Source: Membranipora membranacea
Lineage: Eukaryota > Bryozoa > Gymnolaemata > Cheilostomatida > Membraniporidae
DNA length: 64,000 nt
Assembly (NCBI GenBank): GCA_914767715.1
Contig: OU612073.1
Location: 21,700,001 to 21,764,000 of the forward strand
Reading direction: 5' to 3'
Part shown: piece by piece, positions 33,904-46,700 of the stretch
How the letters are laid out: the number at the start of each line of letters is the position of its first letter
Position numbering within the stretch: the stretch's first letter is position 1
Translations under genes and position numbers: made by a program
The notes under the pieces: model-generated
Seen by the model: only the letters and a program-made list of their open reading frames with translations
What the model was told of the DNA's origin: nothing
The model's database searches: none

Positions 33904-36083
33904 CTGAGGATGAATATCAGAAAGAGTTTTACTCAACTGGATGGCTATCATTTTGTGTTTTTGTTGCGAGATTAATTATGTGTAAAGGTTTGGGCGAAGA
34001 CATGGCCAGATTGGCCGCCCTCTAAAAAACATCATAAGAAGTAAATTTTACATGCAAATAACACAGGCAATAATGTAAATTGTTTCTCATTTCTAATTAT
34101 CACAAGCAGCATAATCAGAATGAGACTTCGACAAAGATTAAGGGTGTTACCCCTAGATGTTCCTAACAGTGGTAGATTGGTGCACCTAATAGATAAGTTG
34201 GAAGCTAAAGTGGTGAATAAAATAAGCTGAAATATCTTTATATACAGTGTGCAATCATATAATATTGGATAGGTGTCGTTTAAATTTGTAGTGAAACCAC
34301 TTGAAAGTTTGCCTCACTGAGATGATATAAAATTTGAAGATAGCTTTGAATCAACAAGCACAACTGGATGATTAATAATAGAACTTAGATACATTGTATA
34401 GATATCTCTTCACAGCAGACCACCAAGGTTCTCAGATGTAGGCATGAGATGTATAAGTCATATCGGCTTTCATCTTCACCGACTGTTTACAATGCTTTTG
34501 AAGATTAATTACCATCTTCAAAATCACCAAGCATCCCAGGATCAATGAAAAATATGTTTAATAACTAAATCAGACTATCTTCAACTGGTAGACCTCAAAA
34601 AACTTTTAATGCTTAACTTTGGTACTTGAGATGTTTTGAGATAAAAAGCTCAACTGCTTCTGCTAAATTGCCCGAGTGGCTCAAAGGATCAAAATAATAA
34701 ATAATTAAATTAACGATATAATTACAGCAAATCAACAAAAATATACAAACGCAGAATCACTCTAATTGCAAATGGCTGGTGACTGTGGGGCTATATAGCC
34801 TGGTATTCGATACCCAGACCCATATTGGGAGACAAACATAATAGGAAAAATTTATCTACAGACTGGATGTCTCAATTGACGTAGACTCATTATAGTCCTC
34901 GAAAAAATGTCATCATAGACAAACCAATCTGATGAAGGATTGTAAGTGAAATTAATTATTGGGGAAAGAAGCTAAGAAAAGCTTTCACGAACTCAAATAA
35001 TCTGCAACACTAAGATATAATTTAAATATCAGTGATATGCAAGACTAGGACGCAACACTGTCTTCATGATTGTGTGGATAGTTTTAAGAACATTTTTTAT
35101 TGGTTAGCTTGCACCGCACATATGCTTGTGATGGTTGTGATATGACTGGGTAATCATAAATCAAATGGACATCAATGGACATTTAAGTGACTTGACGTCA
35201 TGAGATTGACCTCAGGTGAGAAAAGGTTTTTTGATACCGACTCATGACAATACTTCCTATTCCTATCATAATTAGCTGGCCTGACCAAATTTACATCTTG
35301 GCAGACCATGTTTTCAAACTTACTTACTGGCCAAAATCAAGGAAACCTCTTAACCAAGATGGAAAATGTGTCGAAAAGGGGCTGCTATGATAATAGAGGC
35401 AGATTCCTGCATAGACAGCAACAAGTGACGGTAATCTAGAGAGAGAGAGAGAGAAAATTTTTCCACTTTGCAAATAGCCAAATTAATTGCTAGCTAACAT
35501 TTACTCATCCTCTTTACTTTATATAGACTACCACCTTGGCTAACCAAAGGTTACACCTGAAGGGTTTATAAATCGGTGTGTGGAATACGTGTCCAGAGAA
35601 AAAACAAGCCACGCCATGGTAACACTGAGCGTTCAACAACATGAGAGCTGCAGTGATTATTATGAATCAAGCTAAGCGGTTACGAAAACATAACCTTTTA
35701 TTATGAGAGTCACTAAGTTTGATGGCCCTCTTTGTTTGTGTTAAGTACTCCCATATTTACCACAATCCTATGATAAAGACTAGACAGTGAAATGGTGGGA
35801 ATTTTGAACAAATTCAAACGATAATCTGTGTACAGTATTGACAGTGTCATACACACTGAGGATATTTGCTTTGTGATTGTGGGACATTGCTCACTGATTA
35901 TTTCATTGCCAATGAACGTCTTGCCTTGTCAAGTGGATTATTGAAAAGCCACATAGTCAAAGGCTACAAGATTAGCCTGAGAGCTGTACTTAAGCTAAGG
36001 TTGGGCGTAGGTATTATTATGACCACATTCTTATCTTTGATCAGTTGAACTTTGGCTAAGCTGCTCAAATGTCTACAATGTAC

Positions 36084-36200
36084 CGTGGGAACAGAAAAGT
36101 TTCTCTCACATAATGAAATGCCCTCTCAATTTCAATGACACGCGGCACGATGATTGAGCCAATCAGAAGCGAGATTGTAAGAAGCAGGTGTGTTCCCACG
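36084..36200. promoter_or_regulatory. Candidate Notch-type enhancer (CSL sites plus E-box/C-site)
   Basis: There is a perfect CSL consensus CGTGGGAA at 36084-36091 (top) and another, inverted, at 36193-36200 (TTCCCACG). Proneural-type E-box CAGGTG (36185-36190) sits 2 bp from the second, and a Hes-type C-site CACGCG lies at 36139-36144. The cluster lies about 3.3 kb upstream of the Hes start. It is only a motif coincidence until tested, but CSL plus E-box is the combination known from Hes/E(spl) enhancers. Confidence 0.35.
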
Positions 36201-37141
36201 AAGGGATGGCCCAAACAAGCTATCCCAACACCCAGTGAATTAGGATTCACATCACACGCACCATTAAACTCCCAAATAACTCAACACACAAATTAGCTTA
36301 GAAAACAGCTGATTTCACATGCCAAGATTTTATTTTATCAGAGCGACAATAATGAATGTTCTCACATCACTAAAGAGAGTGCAGTATAAATAAAACACTA
36401 AGACATGTCTATCATGTTCGCCCTTACAGTTTGATATTATACAAAAAGAGATATATAATATTATCAAGTACTTGATTATAAATTTTTTTCCCACCATTAA
36501 CTAAAGAAGATTCATGCCTGGCATCAAACAGCAGGTGGTTGTGACTATTACGAGACAGCTGAGATCCTGGCGCGGCTCAGATCTTATTGCATCAAAAAGA
36601 TTATCTACCAATGTACTTGATGGTACATATATTATAAAATTTCAAGAAAATGCAAGGTACTCTTTGCTTTTGGTCTATAGGCAAGCTATCAACACCTGTA
36701 TGCAGGGTGGCTGCATGAGTCATCAAATCTATAAATTACGCAACTTTCAGTGACAGTAATTAAATTATTATTTTAGGATGGCTAATTAATATTATATAAT
36801 ATAATATATTATAGTTTAGCTTATATCTTAAGAGTTTAGGCTGCCATTTATTGCTCTCAAAAGTAGGTAGAATTTAAGAAATCCCAAATCTATATTGCGT
36901 AAATCACAACTGGACACTGAACCGCGCTCGTATCTTAGTATCTATTTCCAAGTCACTGGTTTCAGAGTAAACACTATAAATTTACCACACCAATTATCTG
37001 GAACAATCTTATAGGAGATCATGAGAATCATCGCAATCCAGATTTTAACCTATAATTTAATTTTATATGAAATTCCTGATACACAACCAGCATGAGACTG
37101 AACTGCTACATGTAGCGTAACATTATCTTGTTGGTTCTACC

Positions 37142-37173
37142 CATAGAGTTATCCCCCGGGGGATAACTCTATG
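37142..37173. mobile_element. 32-bp perfect palindrome flanked by 8-bp direct repeats
   Basis: CATAGAGTTATCCCCC is followed immediately by its complement. GTTCTACC lies on each side (37134-37141 and 37174-37181). The repeat can be read as longer if the palindrome is trimmed. CA...TG ends with an 8-bp target repeat are hAT-like. Confidence 0.75.
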
Positions 37174-37752
37174 GTTCTACCCATGTGATGTCTAATCATT
37201 ATAATACAAACTCCCAGTCAAGCACAATAAGACCATATTGAACGCCTATCGCACATTATTTCCAAATCATACAGTTATGCACTAGATCGCTTACTGGAAC
37301 TAAACGATGAACTCTGTTTACGTAAGGAGCAGTATTTTTTATTTATTATTATATTTAAAATATACGTTATAATTCTAGTTTGATAAGTTTTTGTACTCAA
37401 TTAGAACATCCTGTTTTGCTTTGGAGATTGTTCAGTTTTATTCACAAAGTGTAAAAGAAATCAATATTGATCTGATACAAATCGGCCAAGGTCATGATTT
37501 AGTCAATGCAGTATCCAATCATCATCATATTTCAGGTAACTTTTTGGTACAAAAAACACACTCAATCAAAGGCTGAGTATCTCTAAACCATGCATCAAGT
37601 TTCATTCATCCACTTTAATATATAATATACAATGAGTATCAGAAGTTTACTAATTCAATAGAAGAGGTTACTGTCCAGTTTTGCATCTCAACCTCTCTTT
37701 GCCGAATAAAAACACATGCACAGAGTTAACATTTAAGAGGTAGAGTTTACAG

Positions 37753-40700
37753 TTACGACGCGGAGACTATAACAGAGGCTAACTCTGTACCGATATCACC
37801 ATCAGTCTCCACCATACTATGTGAGGTAGTCCCTATGCTGTCGGCGTTATGCTCTACCACACCGTCCTCAGTAACGACAGCACCGCTTAGTGAGACGAGA
37901 ACCTGAGATACTTCACTAGCGTTCATAGATCCATCCACTGATAACGAATAGAAAACACACAGAGCCTCATTAATCGTACAGTAACACAGAGCTAAGCTGA
38001 GGTCAGCTAAAAGTCAACTAAATAGGTAAAACTGACTAACAAGTCATAACAAGAGTGAAACAGCTGTTCTATTTGTATATATCTGTTGTTACTGTGGATA
38101 GAAACTACATTCGATACAAGATGATTTTTATAAAAACACACTTGTGATAGAAAGGTTCAACTACGGACTTATACCGTGATAATCCTAACTAAACGGCTTT
38201 CGTAAACAATACTATCACTATTCTGGCTTGATATACATATATGCCCCCTTGAGTATGCTACGAGACCAAACTCCAGTTTAAATCCCCCCAAGATTGTTTG
38301 TAAATATATATATCAGAGTGAAAGAGAACTGTCCGAGGTAGTTTTCCGCATCACTAATTTTATGTGGGGACTATATAGCCTTGACCAAATAAAAACGGAC
38401 AAAATGAGCTATTCCATTGTAATAGAATAGCTCCCCTCAGATGTGACGACACAGTTGGAATGGGGGATAGTTTACCTGATTGTTGATGTTGGGATATAAG
38501 TTGTCTTATTGACTCCTCGTCCATCTCCTGAGTCAGCACCTCCCCATGCTGTGTCAGCACTTCATTAGCTGATATCGTCGTGTGATGCTGAGCTATTACA
38601 CCAGATATATGATGTTCTGTATCAGGGGACATAACTCCTACATCCTCATACTAAAAAAAAAAAAAAATAGGTACATGAATTGAGAGAATCAAATTCACAA
38701 TAACCATATTTGGCTACAAGAGGAACTAACAGCATGATACTTGTAGTAAGATCTGCAAATGAATGACGTTGATTCCCTCTCAGTATCAGCATGATATATT
38801 TGGTGAGCTGTATACCACAAGCTATCAAGGTACCTGAGTCTTTAGTAATAAACAATATGGGATTAAACTCATCAATGAGGATCTATTAGGTCTAATCCAC
38901 AATTATATACCATTCAATGAACCATAATCACTGATTAATCCACTATCATAACATTGAATCAGAGCTTAGCTCATATAATTAAAGCCACCAAAACTCTGTT
39001 GCCTGTTTCCGGAAGTACCACAAATTATGATGAGTGCGTGAGTTTAGCCTTGTCACATGCCTACTTTTTTTTGTTTTGGGGGGGGGGCCCACAACAAAAA
39101 CAGTAGGCGTGAGACAAGGCTAGTGTGAGTTACCAAGAACTCAAGCAAATGACCTAATACCATAACACGTCACCCCTCCCCATCTCTCACACACATGTCT
39201 GACACATCTCGTACACATCTCACCTGTACATGTTGCATTGTATCGATGACTTGTACATTATCAGATAATTGTAGCCCTGTTAGATCATCACTCTGTATAA
39301 TCTCTACCTGCTGTGGTATAACACCTTGACTAGGCGGACTCTCTTCTGGTGTCACTTCTAACGTCACATTCTTCAACTTATGTACTGTAAATATATGTGT
39401 TTGTATGTAAATAATAATATCCTTATATCAGAGCAGGTGAAAGGGCGGGGAGGTGTACTGTATACCCCAGATAATCTGGGGCTTATCCAGGTTGAAAATA
39501 GACACTTTACTTTGACTAGTCCTCAATTTCATCATCCAAGTTTTTCTGGGGATGGAGAAGATCCAGTCCGAGTTCATATATATGTTTGAGCCCCCAAAAC
39601 TCTTGACCCCTCATGCGCAGAATACCCGCATGCGCAGAATACCCGCATGGCAAGTATGATTAACATTCCTTTTTCTTCATTTTGAAGTATTCTCACGATT
39701 TGATAAAAAAACTAGCATCGACCATTATACATTGCAGTCAATGTATTATTAACCTCTAGGGATTACAAAATTCAAATGAAGCAGCATGTGAATGAAATTA
39801 AAATACATTGATATTGGGCTGTGTAAACCAATAACCTTCTAGTCTGAATAAACCTAAACAATTAATTAACCTAATTAGCAATAAACCTATTGAGTAACAA
39901 ATTACTAACTATTGTAGTAGTAACTATTGTCAGCAGGATATCCACAGGAATTCCCCGACCTATTTTCACTCTATGACGCCATAGGAATGAAACAAATTTA
40001 TGACACTGCGATAACAAATAATCTGCGCAGCATATTCAACACTTCCTCGCTTGCAGTTCTCCCAGGAAAATAATCAAGTCTGTTTCTTCCTTGTTTATAA
40101 TCAATATATTAAATCATGCCATTCATTGTGTGCAGACGGAAAAGCAAATCGACCATACACAAGAATGCCGATTTGTGCGTTTCAACTGATCATTGACTCA
40201 TAGGGCAAAGGGAATTAAAATCAAACGCAATAAAACCCGAAATCTGTGCGAATTACGGTGTTCTTGTTTGGTAGTTACCTACCCCTTCAAGAAATATGTC
40301 AGAGAGAACGTAACTCTCATGTAAAGAGGTAAAACTCTGTAAAACAATCTAGCCGGGGAGTTTGTATGTCAGGGAGTTTGGGACATACAAACTCCCCGAT
40401 CTAACTAGATAATAATCCAACTATTATCATCACAATCATTGATTTTTGATTTTTGCTTGGTTGAGCCAGCAAGAAAGCAGTGTGTCTACAGTTGACCAGA
40501 CTACGTTAGCTGTATAATACTGTATACACCATTTCAAAATTAAGCTCTCAGTTGGCTGTCTGTCAAATAATGGGATTACCCCGATAATTTCCAGCGTGGC
40601 AACCAGTCTTTTGACAAGGCTTAGTCTATATTTCATTCATTCAGTTCCAACCCAAAGCCAGGCTAAACCTAGAATAAAGCTATAAGGCTAGCGATGTGTA

Positions 40701-43700
40701 TAATGGAACCAACATGCCTTACATCCGTGTTTTGTTTGCTCAGCCAGCAAACATGTAATACCTACTTTAAAAAGAAAGCTTTCACCCAATAGGTCTGATT
40801 ATATATGACCATGTAAGCTCCAATAGAGGCAGAGTATAATAAACAATACACTAACCTAGTACCATGTGTCGCTTCATAGATTTCTTATGTGAGGTGGTAA
40901 ATTTACAGAATCCACAGCTGTACCATGTATCACTGTGTTTACCGTTCATGTGCCCTCTGAATACATGCATAGTTTTAAACGCTCTGTTACATATCGGACA
41001 CACAAACTCCTTAGTGGCTGTAAAAAATGACAATAAAATTACATTGCAATTATCACATCAACTATATAAATGAAACCCATCTAATAGACAGCGCACAATT
41101 GGAGTGCAACCGCTTGAAACACTGGTTAGGAACCACAAGGCCATCAGAAGTTTCTGAAGGTGCTGGTCACATTAGCAATATCATATCATTATCCTGACTC
41201 TCAGTGAACCTTTGCTTTGCATAGAAACCTGATCTTAACTCACTGCTGTGGAGCTGTTTGTGTTCTCTTAATTCAGCAGCGTAAAAGAATTTACGCTGAC
41301 AGACGTCACACTCAAATCGAGGCGTTCCGGTATGGAGCTTATAGGTATGCTGCTTCAACATCTCATTAGTTTTATACTTCTTATGACAAATCTGACACTG
41401 GTATGGTCTCTCATCTGAAATATCATACAACCAAGCTACAAGACAGGTATGTACAACAAGAAAAGCAATCATCATTTAAGTGCAGCGAGTTTAGATGTTA
41501 TTCATCTAATCACAATGTATTACTTTCAACAAAAGCACATCCATGTGATGTTGGTCTCCTGAGGTTCAACATTCTGGTTTCATCATTGGTACCAGACACT
41601 TATAAGATTATAAATTCTTCTCAGGTCTAAGTAACAAAAAATTGATAGCCAGAGAATTGCAGGAGATTCATACAAGTATACACACAAATTACATAGGTTA
41701 TAAAACAGTCAAACTTACTGGAATGTACTTGTATTTTATGACTATGTAATCTCCAGGGTGTAGGAGCTTTATATCCACATATCTCACATACATATTTAGG
41801 TTTATTACATTCCGGCATCATCGTCCTACAACAACAAGGGATAGTAATAGGTCTGAGACAGATCACAATTTAGTAATGACTACAGAACATGAACCTCATT
41901 TGATTGATTGATATTAACTTTATCAAACCGTTCAAAAATGTTTGTTTGAAAAATCATTTGTATCAGTACATGTTTTACATTAGTGTGATGATTCCAGTGG
42001 TTCCAGTCATTTCAATTTACACTCTATATTCATAAAACACAGTGTTATAGAGGGATTCTGTTTTGAATCGTATTATCAGTACATCTGGTAGTCTGCTTGA
42101 GTGTCTGCGTACAGTGGATTGCCTCGGCGGAATCAGGTCAGCTCACGGCTTGACATCCCCCAACAATCTTCCTCAGGCAGTCTCATTTTCCTTCCTGCTG
42201 CTTGATATCAAACACATCTATGTATTATAAGAAGTATCATGTTTCGGATTACTGTGCCTGACTTGACTATGTTAGCAGCGACCGGTACTTACACATGGAA
42301 TTTGAGTGCAGAGGGATGTTTGAATTCTTTACCACACTTCTGACAGCTGACAGGGTCGTAACCTTTAGTGTGAGCTTTCATGTGACTGGACTGGGCTCTC
42401 TTACTCTTAAATACCTGTACACACCAAAGTGAGATAATGTAGGCATATCAAATGTGGCAAAAGAGCAAAGGTTCTGAAGAATAATGAAGTGTGGCGTTTC
42501 ACATGACTCCAGAAAAAAGCAATATGAGCTTCTATATAAAACTATTTAGGTTTCACAATCGGGAACATGATGCTAAAGAAAAGAAAGTCAAAGATATCCA
42601 CATCAAGAATACCAAAGTATACATTGTGGCTATAAGTCAAAATGGATAAACCTGTAATCACCTCGATCTTTACAAATAAATGGATAATTTGTCTGTAGTA
42701 TATCAATTCAAGAGGCAAGCTGGACCTCACATGTTATTTACCTTGTGGCAAACTTCACAGGCGATCTCACCAGACTCCTTATGATCATTAGCCACGTGTA
42801 ACTTCAGAGCTTGCTTAGACATACATATCTATATGGGAAAAACAACATCAATGTACGTCACCATTTTATAGCATTGGTCACAGGAGTGAACAGCAGAGTG
42901 TGAACTCACACATTACTTAGAGACTTTTCAGCCAGACGTTGTGAAGCAACATCACAATATTTGAACCTTTCTCTGCCTAATTTACGAACAAGTGATCAGC
43001 TATCAGATATTTTCATCAAAGTTCAGTTAAAGGGCAACCAAGGTTTCGCAGCAATGCATTTATGGGTAGTCAATAATGTGCTAGGCAGCATCAGCTTTGT
43101 GCATTACGAGATGCAAAACTCAAGGTAGTTTCTGACTCTAATTTGGGTAGCACTTCAGTTTGGGGGAGGTTCCAAGACATTGCTGTAATGATGATAGAGC
43201 ACAGGCTAAATAATAACGGGAACAGGAAACTGCTCTGTGGTATTCTATTTTAGCTGAGTTTGAGTACCTGATGGATCAGATGTTATACAAGAATTCCGGC
43301 TGAATAATAATCCGAATTAGATTTTGTCATTTTTCATATGCAGAAGGTGCAATCAATGAGAAGTTGTTTGAAACCTTGGTTGCCCTTTAATTAGACAGTT
43401 TTCTGAGCTCTTATTTATGCCTCAATTCGGAGTTGTCCTCTCTCCAGTTTGGTACTTTTAACCCATGCCGCATAGGAAAAACCTGCTGAAAGAGGGTTAT
43501 CTTGAAAACCGCTCATGTTAGGATAAAAATGATATTTGATTCTGAGTCTGCACCATTGAAAACAGGAGACAGGGTTTCCAAATCATTGGAGGCTAGAATG
43601 CTGATAAATCTTAATTTTAGTGACGAAACTCGTGGAAAATTCTGCCAAATTGTCCGCAAAACAGGCAGAAAATGCTATAATTGACTATCCAAATACTAAA

Positions 43701-46700
43701 ATTATTTTCCAAACTATGTCCATATGAGTTTTCAATGTTGCAGATTCTGAATCGAAAATAATATTTATCCTATAATAAGCGGTTTTCAAGATAACCTTCT
43801 TTTCAGCAAGGTTTTTCCTATGCGGCGTGGGTTAAAAGTACCAAACTGGAGAGAGGACAACTCCGAATTGAGGCATAAATCAGAGCTCAGAAAACTGTCT
43901 ATTCCCATTCTCGACAGTACTTTATTATATGGCACAGTTGAGAGTAAGTGTTTAAAACATTGTTTGGTATACTTACCCTTTGACATATATCACATGATAC
44001 AGCTCTAGTAGGACGAGGTATCACTGTTAGCTCTTTATTATGAGCCATCTGTACATGATCCCTTAATAGTTCTTTAGTCTCACAAACCTGTACGAATAGA
44101 AGTATAAAATAGTAGCAATGTAGGAGATGAGTATCAGACATGTTTGTCAGGATCATAGTACAATTACAATCGTAGTCATTCCTTCCTGGCTCTCACTTAC
44201 TATTCATGAAGGATAGCCACTGACCAGTGAAAATATTTATCCTCTTCTTTGAAAATCAAAAGTGGCAAATATTTCTAAAGAGAAAGTCTAGACCTTCAAG
44301 TCGTGCGGTCTCAAGAATAAAGCAGGTTGACAATCAATACACTATCTACATATTCTGGGATCTTCCCTTCGCCAAAAATCACCAATAATGCTTCATAAAG
44401 GAACTATCCAGGACATGGGTGTTGAATTCAACATTATCTCGTGCAAATACAAGAAACCTAAATTTCCTAGCCACTAGTACAGTTTAAGCATGGGATGTTT
44501 GTTTAAGAGTGAAACCAGCAGCAGATGGAGGGAATAACTCACAGCTTCACAATCCTCACAAGAGTAAACTTTAGGTAGTCGGTTGTCTGTTAGACCCGCG
44601 GCAGAACTATCTGCAGCCGTATGAGCCTCCACAATATGTAGTCTAAGTTGGGGGATGGTGGAGAACGCCCGTCCACAGTCATGTTTGGGACACACAAACT
44701 CCTGAGTAGAATTATCCATATGTACTGTCATCATATGTTCTCTCATCTCAACAGCAGGTAAGATCTGTAATGTACAAACAGAGTTATCACTCATACAACA
44801 AAACTGCTACATATATGTCAAACACTGCTACATATATGTCAAACACTAATACACATACATCAAACACTAATGCACATACACCAAACACTGCTATGCATAC
44901 ACCCAAACACATATGCACATAAGCCAAAACTGCTACATATACATCAAACACTAGTACACTAGAACATTTCCCTTAGTGAATTAAGGGGAGGGCAACTTAT
45001 AATTAATATCAACAGTTCATCCCAAGTTATTGAGTATGAAGCAGCAATAATATAATTACAGTAATACAAGATAAAAAATTATATTTAAGAACATACCAGA
45101 CAACAAAGCTCACACATAGTATGCTTTTTCTGTTGATCCAGAGAGCTTATATCTTCAGATGGATCTAAAAAAGAAACCACCCAGCAAACTCATATAATAA
45201 AGTATTCGTATACATTTACAGTCTTGTACAAGGGAATGGTGACGGGTTTTGAGACACTGATCCTTGTTTTACAACATATTAAATCAAGACTTAAGATTTT
45301 GGTTAAAGCTGTTGTACTACTTAAAATGAAAGGGCTATCAAACATGAATACCACAACCAATCACATATAAAGAGTATCTATATGTTTATGACCCAACACT
45401 AACAGGTGATTATTTCACATACCGATTAACAAATTATTTATAAAACAAACATGGCACTCACCAAAAAGGCAGACTTCTATGTGAGTAACCCCGTCATCGC
45501 CAGCAGACTGCTGTAGTGCTGCATCCACTCCAGCGCTGTCGGCGGTCACTTCTCCACTCTCAGTGATTATAAGTGAGCTTACAGGGTCGGATACAGATGA
45601 CGTGTGTAAGGGGTTATTCACCATCTCATGTAATGCTTGCTTCAGTTTATCTTCAGAGTTCATCTCCAATGACAGTGTGATAGTATTCTACAAGCGATGA
45701 CAGAGCTATACTGGGTCAAGGATTGATAGGGGGATGGGAAAGTGGTATATATTAAGCTTAAATTCATTTGACTGGATGTAGTTTTCTGCATGAGTGTGTA
45801 AAATACACTCCCCCAACTCACCCCAGTGCCACTCACAATATTGAACCACTTTTATATACTTTTCCTGTGGATTCAAACTCATATCCAAAACAATGGGCTG
45901 AACAAATTTGGAGTTATCTGCTCTCATTTTGCTAAAATAATTCATTTGACTTTTTACCTGCAAGCTTTTTTTTGGGACTATGATCAACAATGGAGAAATT
46001 AAGTAATGCAGAAATTCTCAACTACATAGAAAAATAATTTTAATCTTGACATTGCTTTCTTAATTTTGACCATCAATCATTGTCATCACTCTTATTCAAT
46101 GCCGAGATTATTCAAGATTGACAAATAATAGATGTTACAAGGGTGAGTAGTACAGATCATGAATAAATTAGAAATTGCCTTCCCCTGGTTAACTCTGGAT
46201 GGAGTATAGTAGCAAAAGTTGTTGATGGAACAACATTGAACATTTCAATGTATATAAAAATTGTGACAGGTATTTGTGGTTCTAGTGTGCCAATTAGTCT
46301 AGTCTTCAATTTTCAATGTAAGATATAAACCAGAAACTCTTGCCAAAAGCAGTGAGTTTGGTATGGGACAGGTAAACTTACCGAGTCATCTGGAGCAGAG
46401 GAAGAAACTACTACGTCAACCTGCTTTGAGGTGTCACAGATATTCTGCCCTTCAGTGACAGTCTGGCCAACACCTGTCAGCACATGCATGGAAGTGTCAG
46501 TCTGTGTGTCTGTTGTGGCAGGTTGTCCTGAGGCATTCTCTTCTTGGGTTGTCATATTGTCAGACATGATATTCAGACCACCATGAGCGAGATCATTGAT
46601 ATCTAACCTCTCAAGGTCATTCTGCCCTTGTCTTATCACCACCTGTAACAATAATATATATATATATATATCCTCTGTCACCAAATGTATTCCGCCACTT

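Larger units (their letters stand above)
32734..37752. other. Intergenic between Hes promoter and zinc-finger gene 3' end
   Basis: No gene was found over 5 kb. Contents: the Hes promoter and CSL/E-box cluster (to about 33115), micro-palindromes at 33870-33903 and 37142-37173, a tRNA A-box-like fragment at 34668-34690, a short GA run near 35442, a candidate enhancer at 36084-36200, and the 3' UTR of the zinc-finger gene next to 37753. Confidence 0.5.

Noticed and set aside
34668-34690. Possible tRNA-Ser/Leu gene 5' end
   Set aside because: No acceptor stem pairing, no anticodon arm and no B box at the right distance; at most a degraded tRNA-derived repeat.
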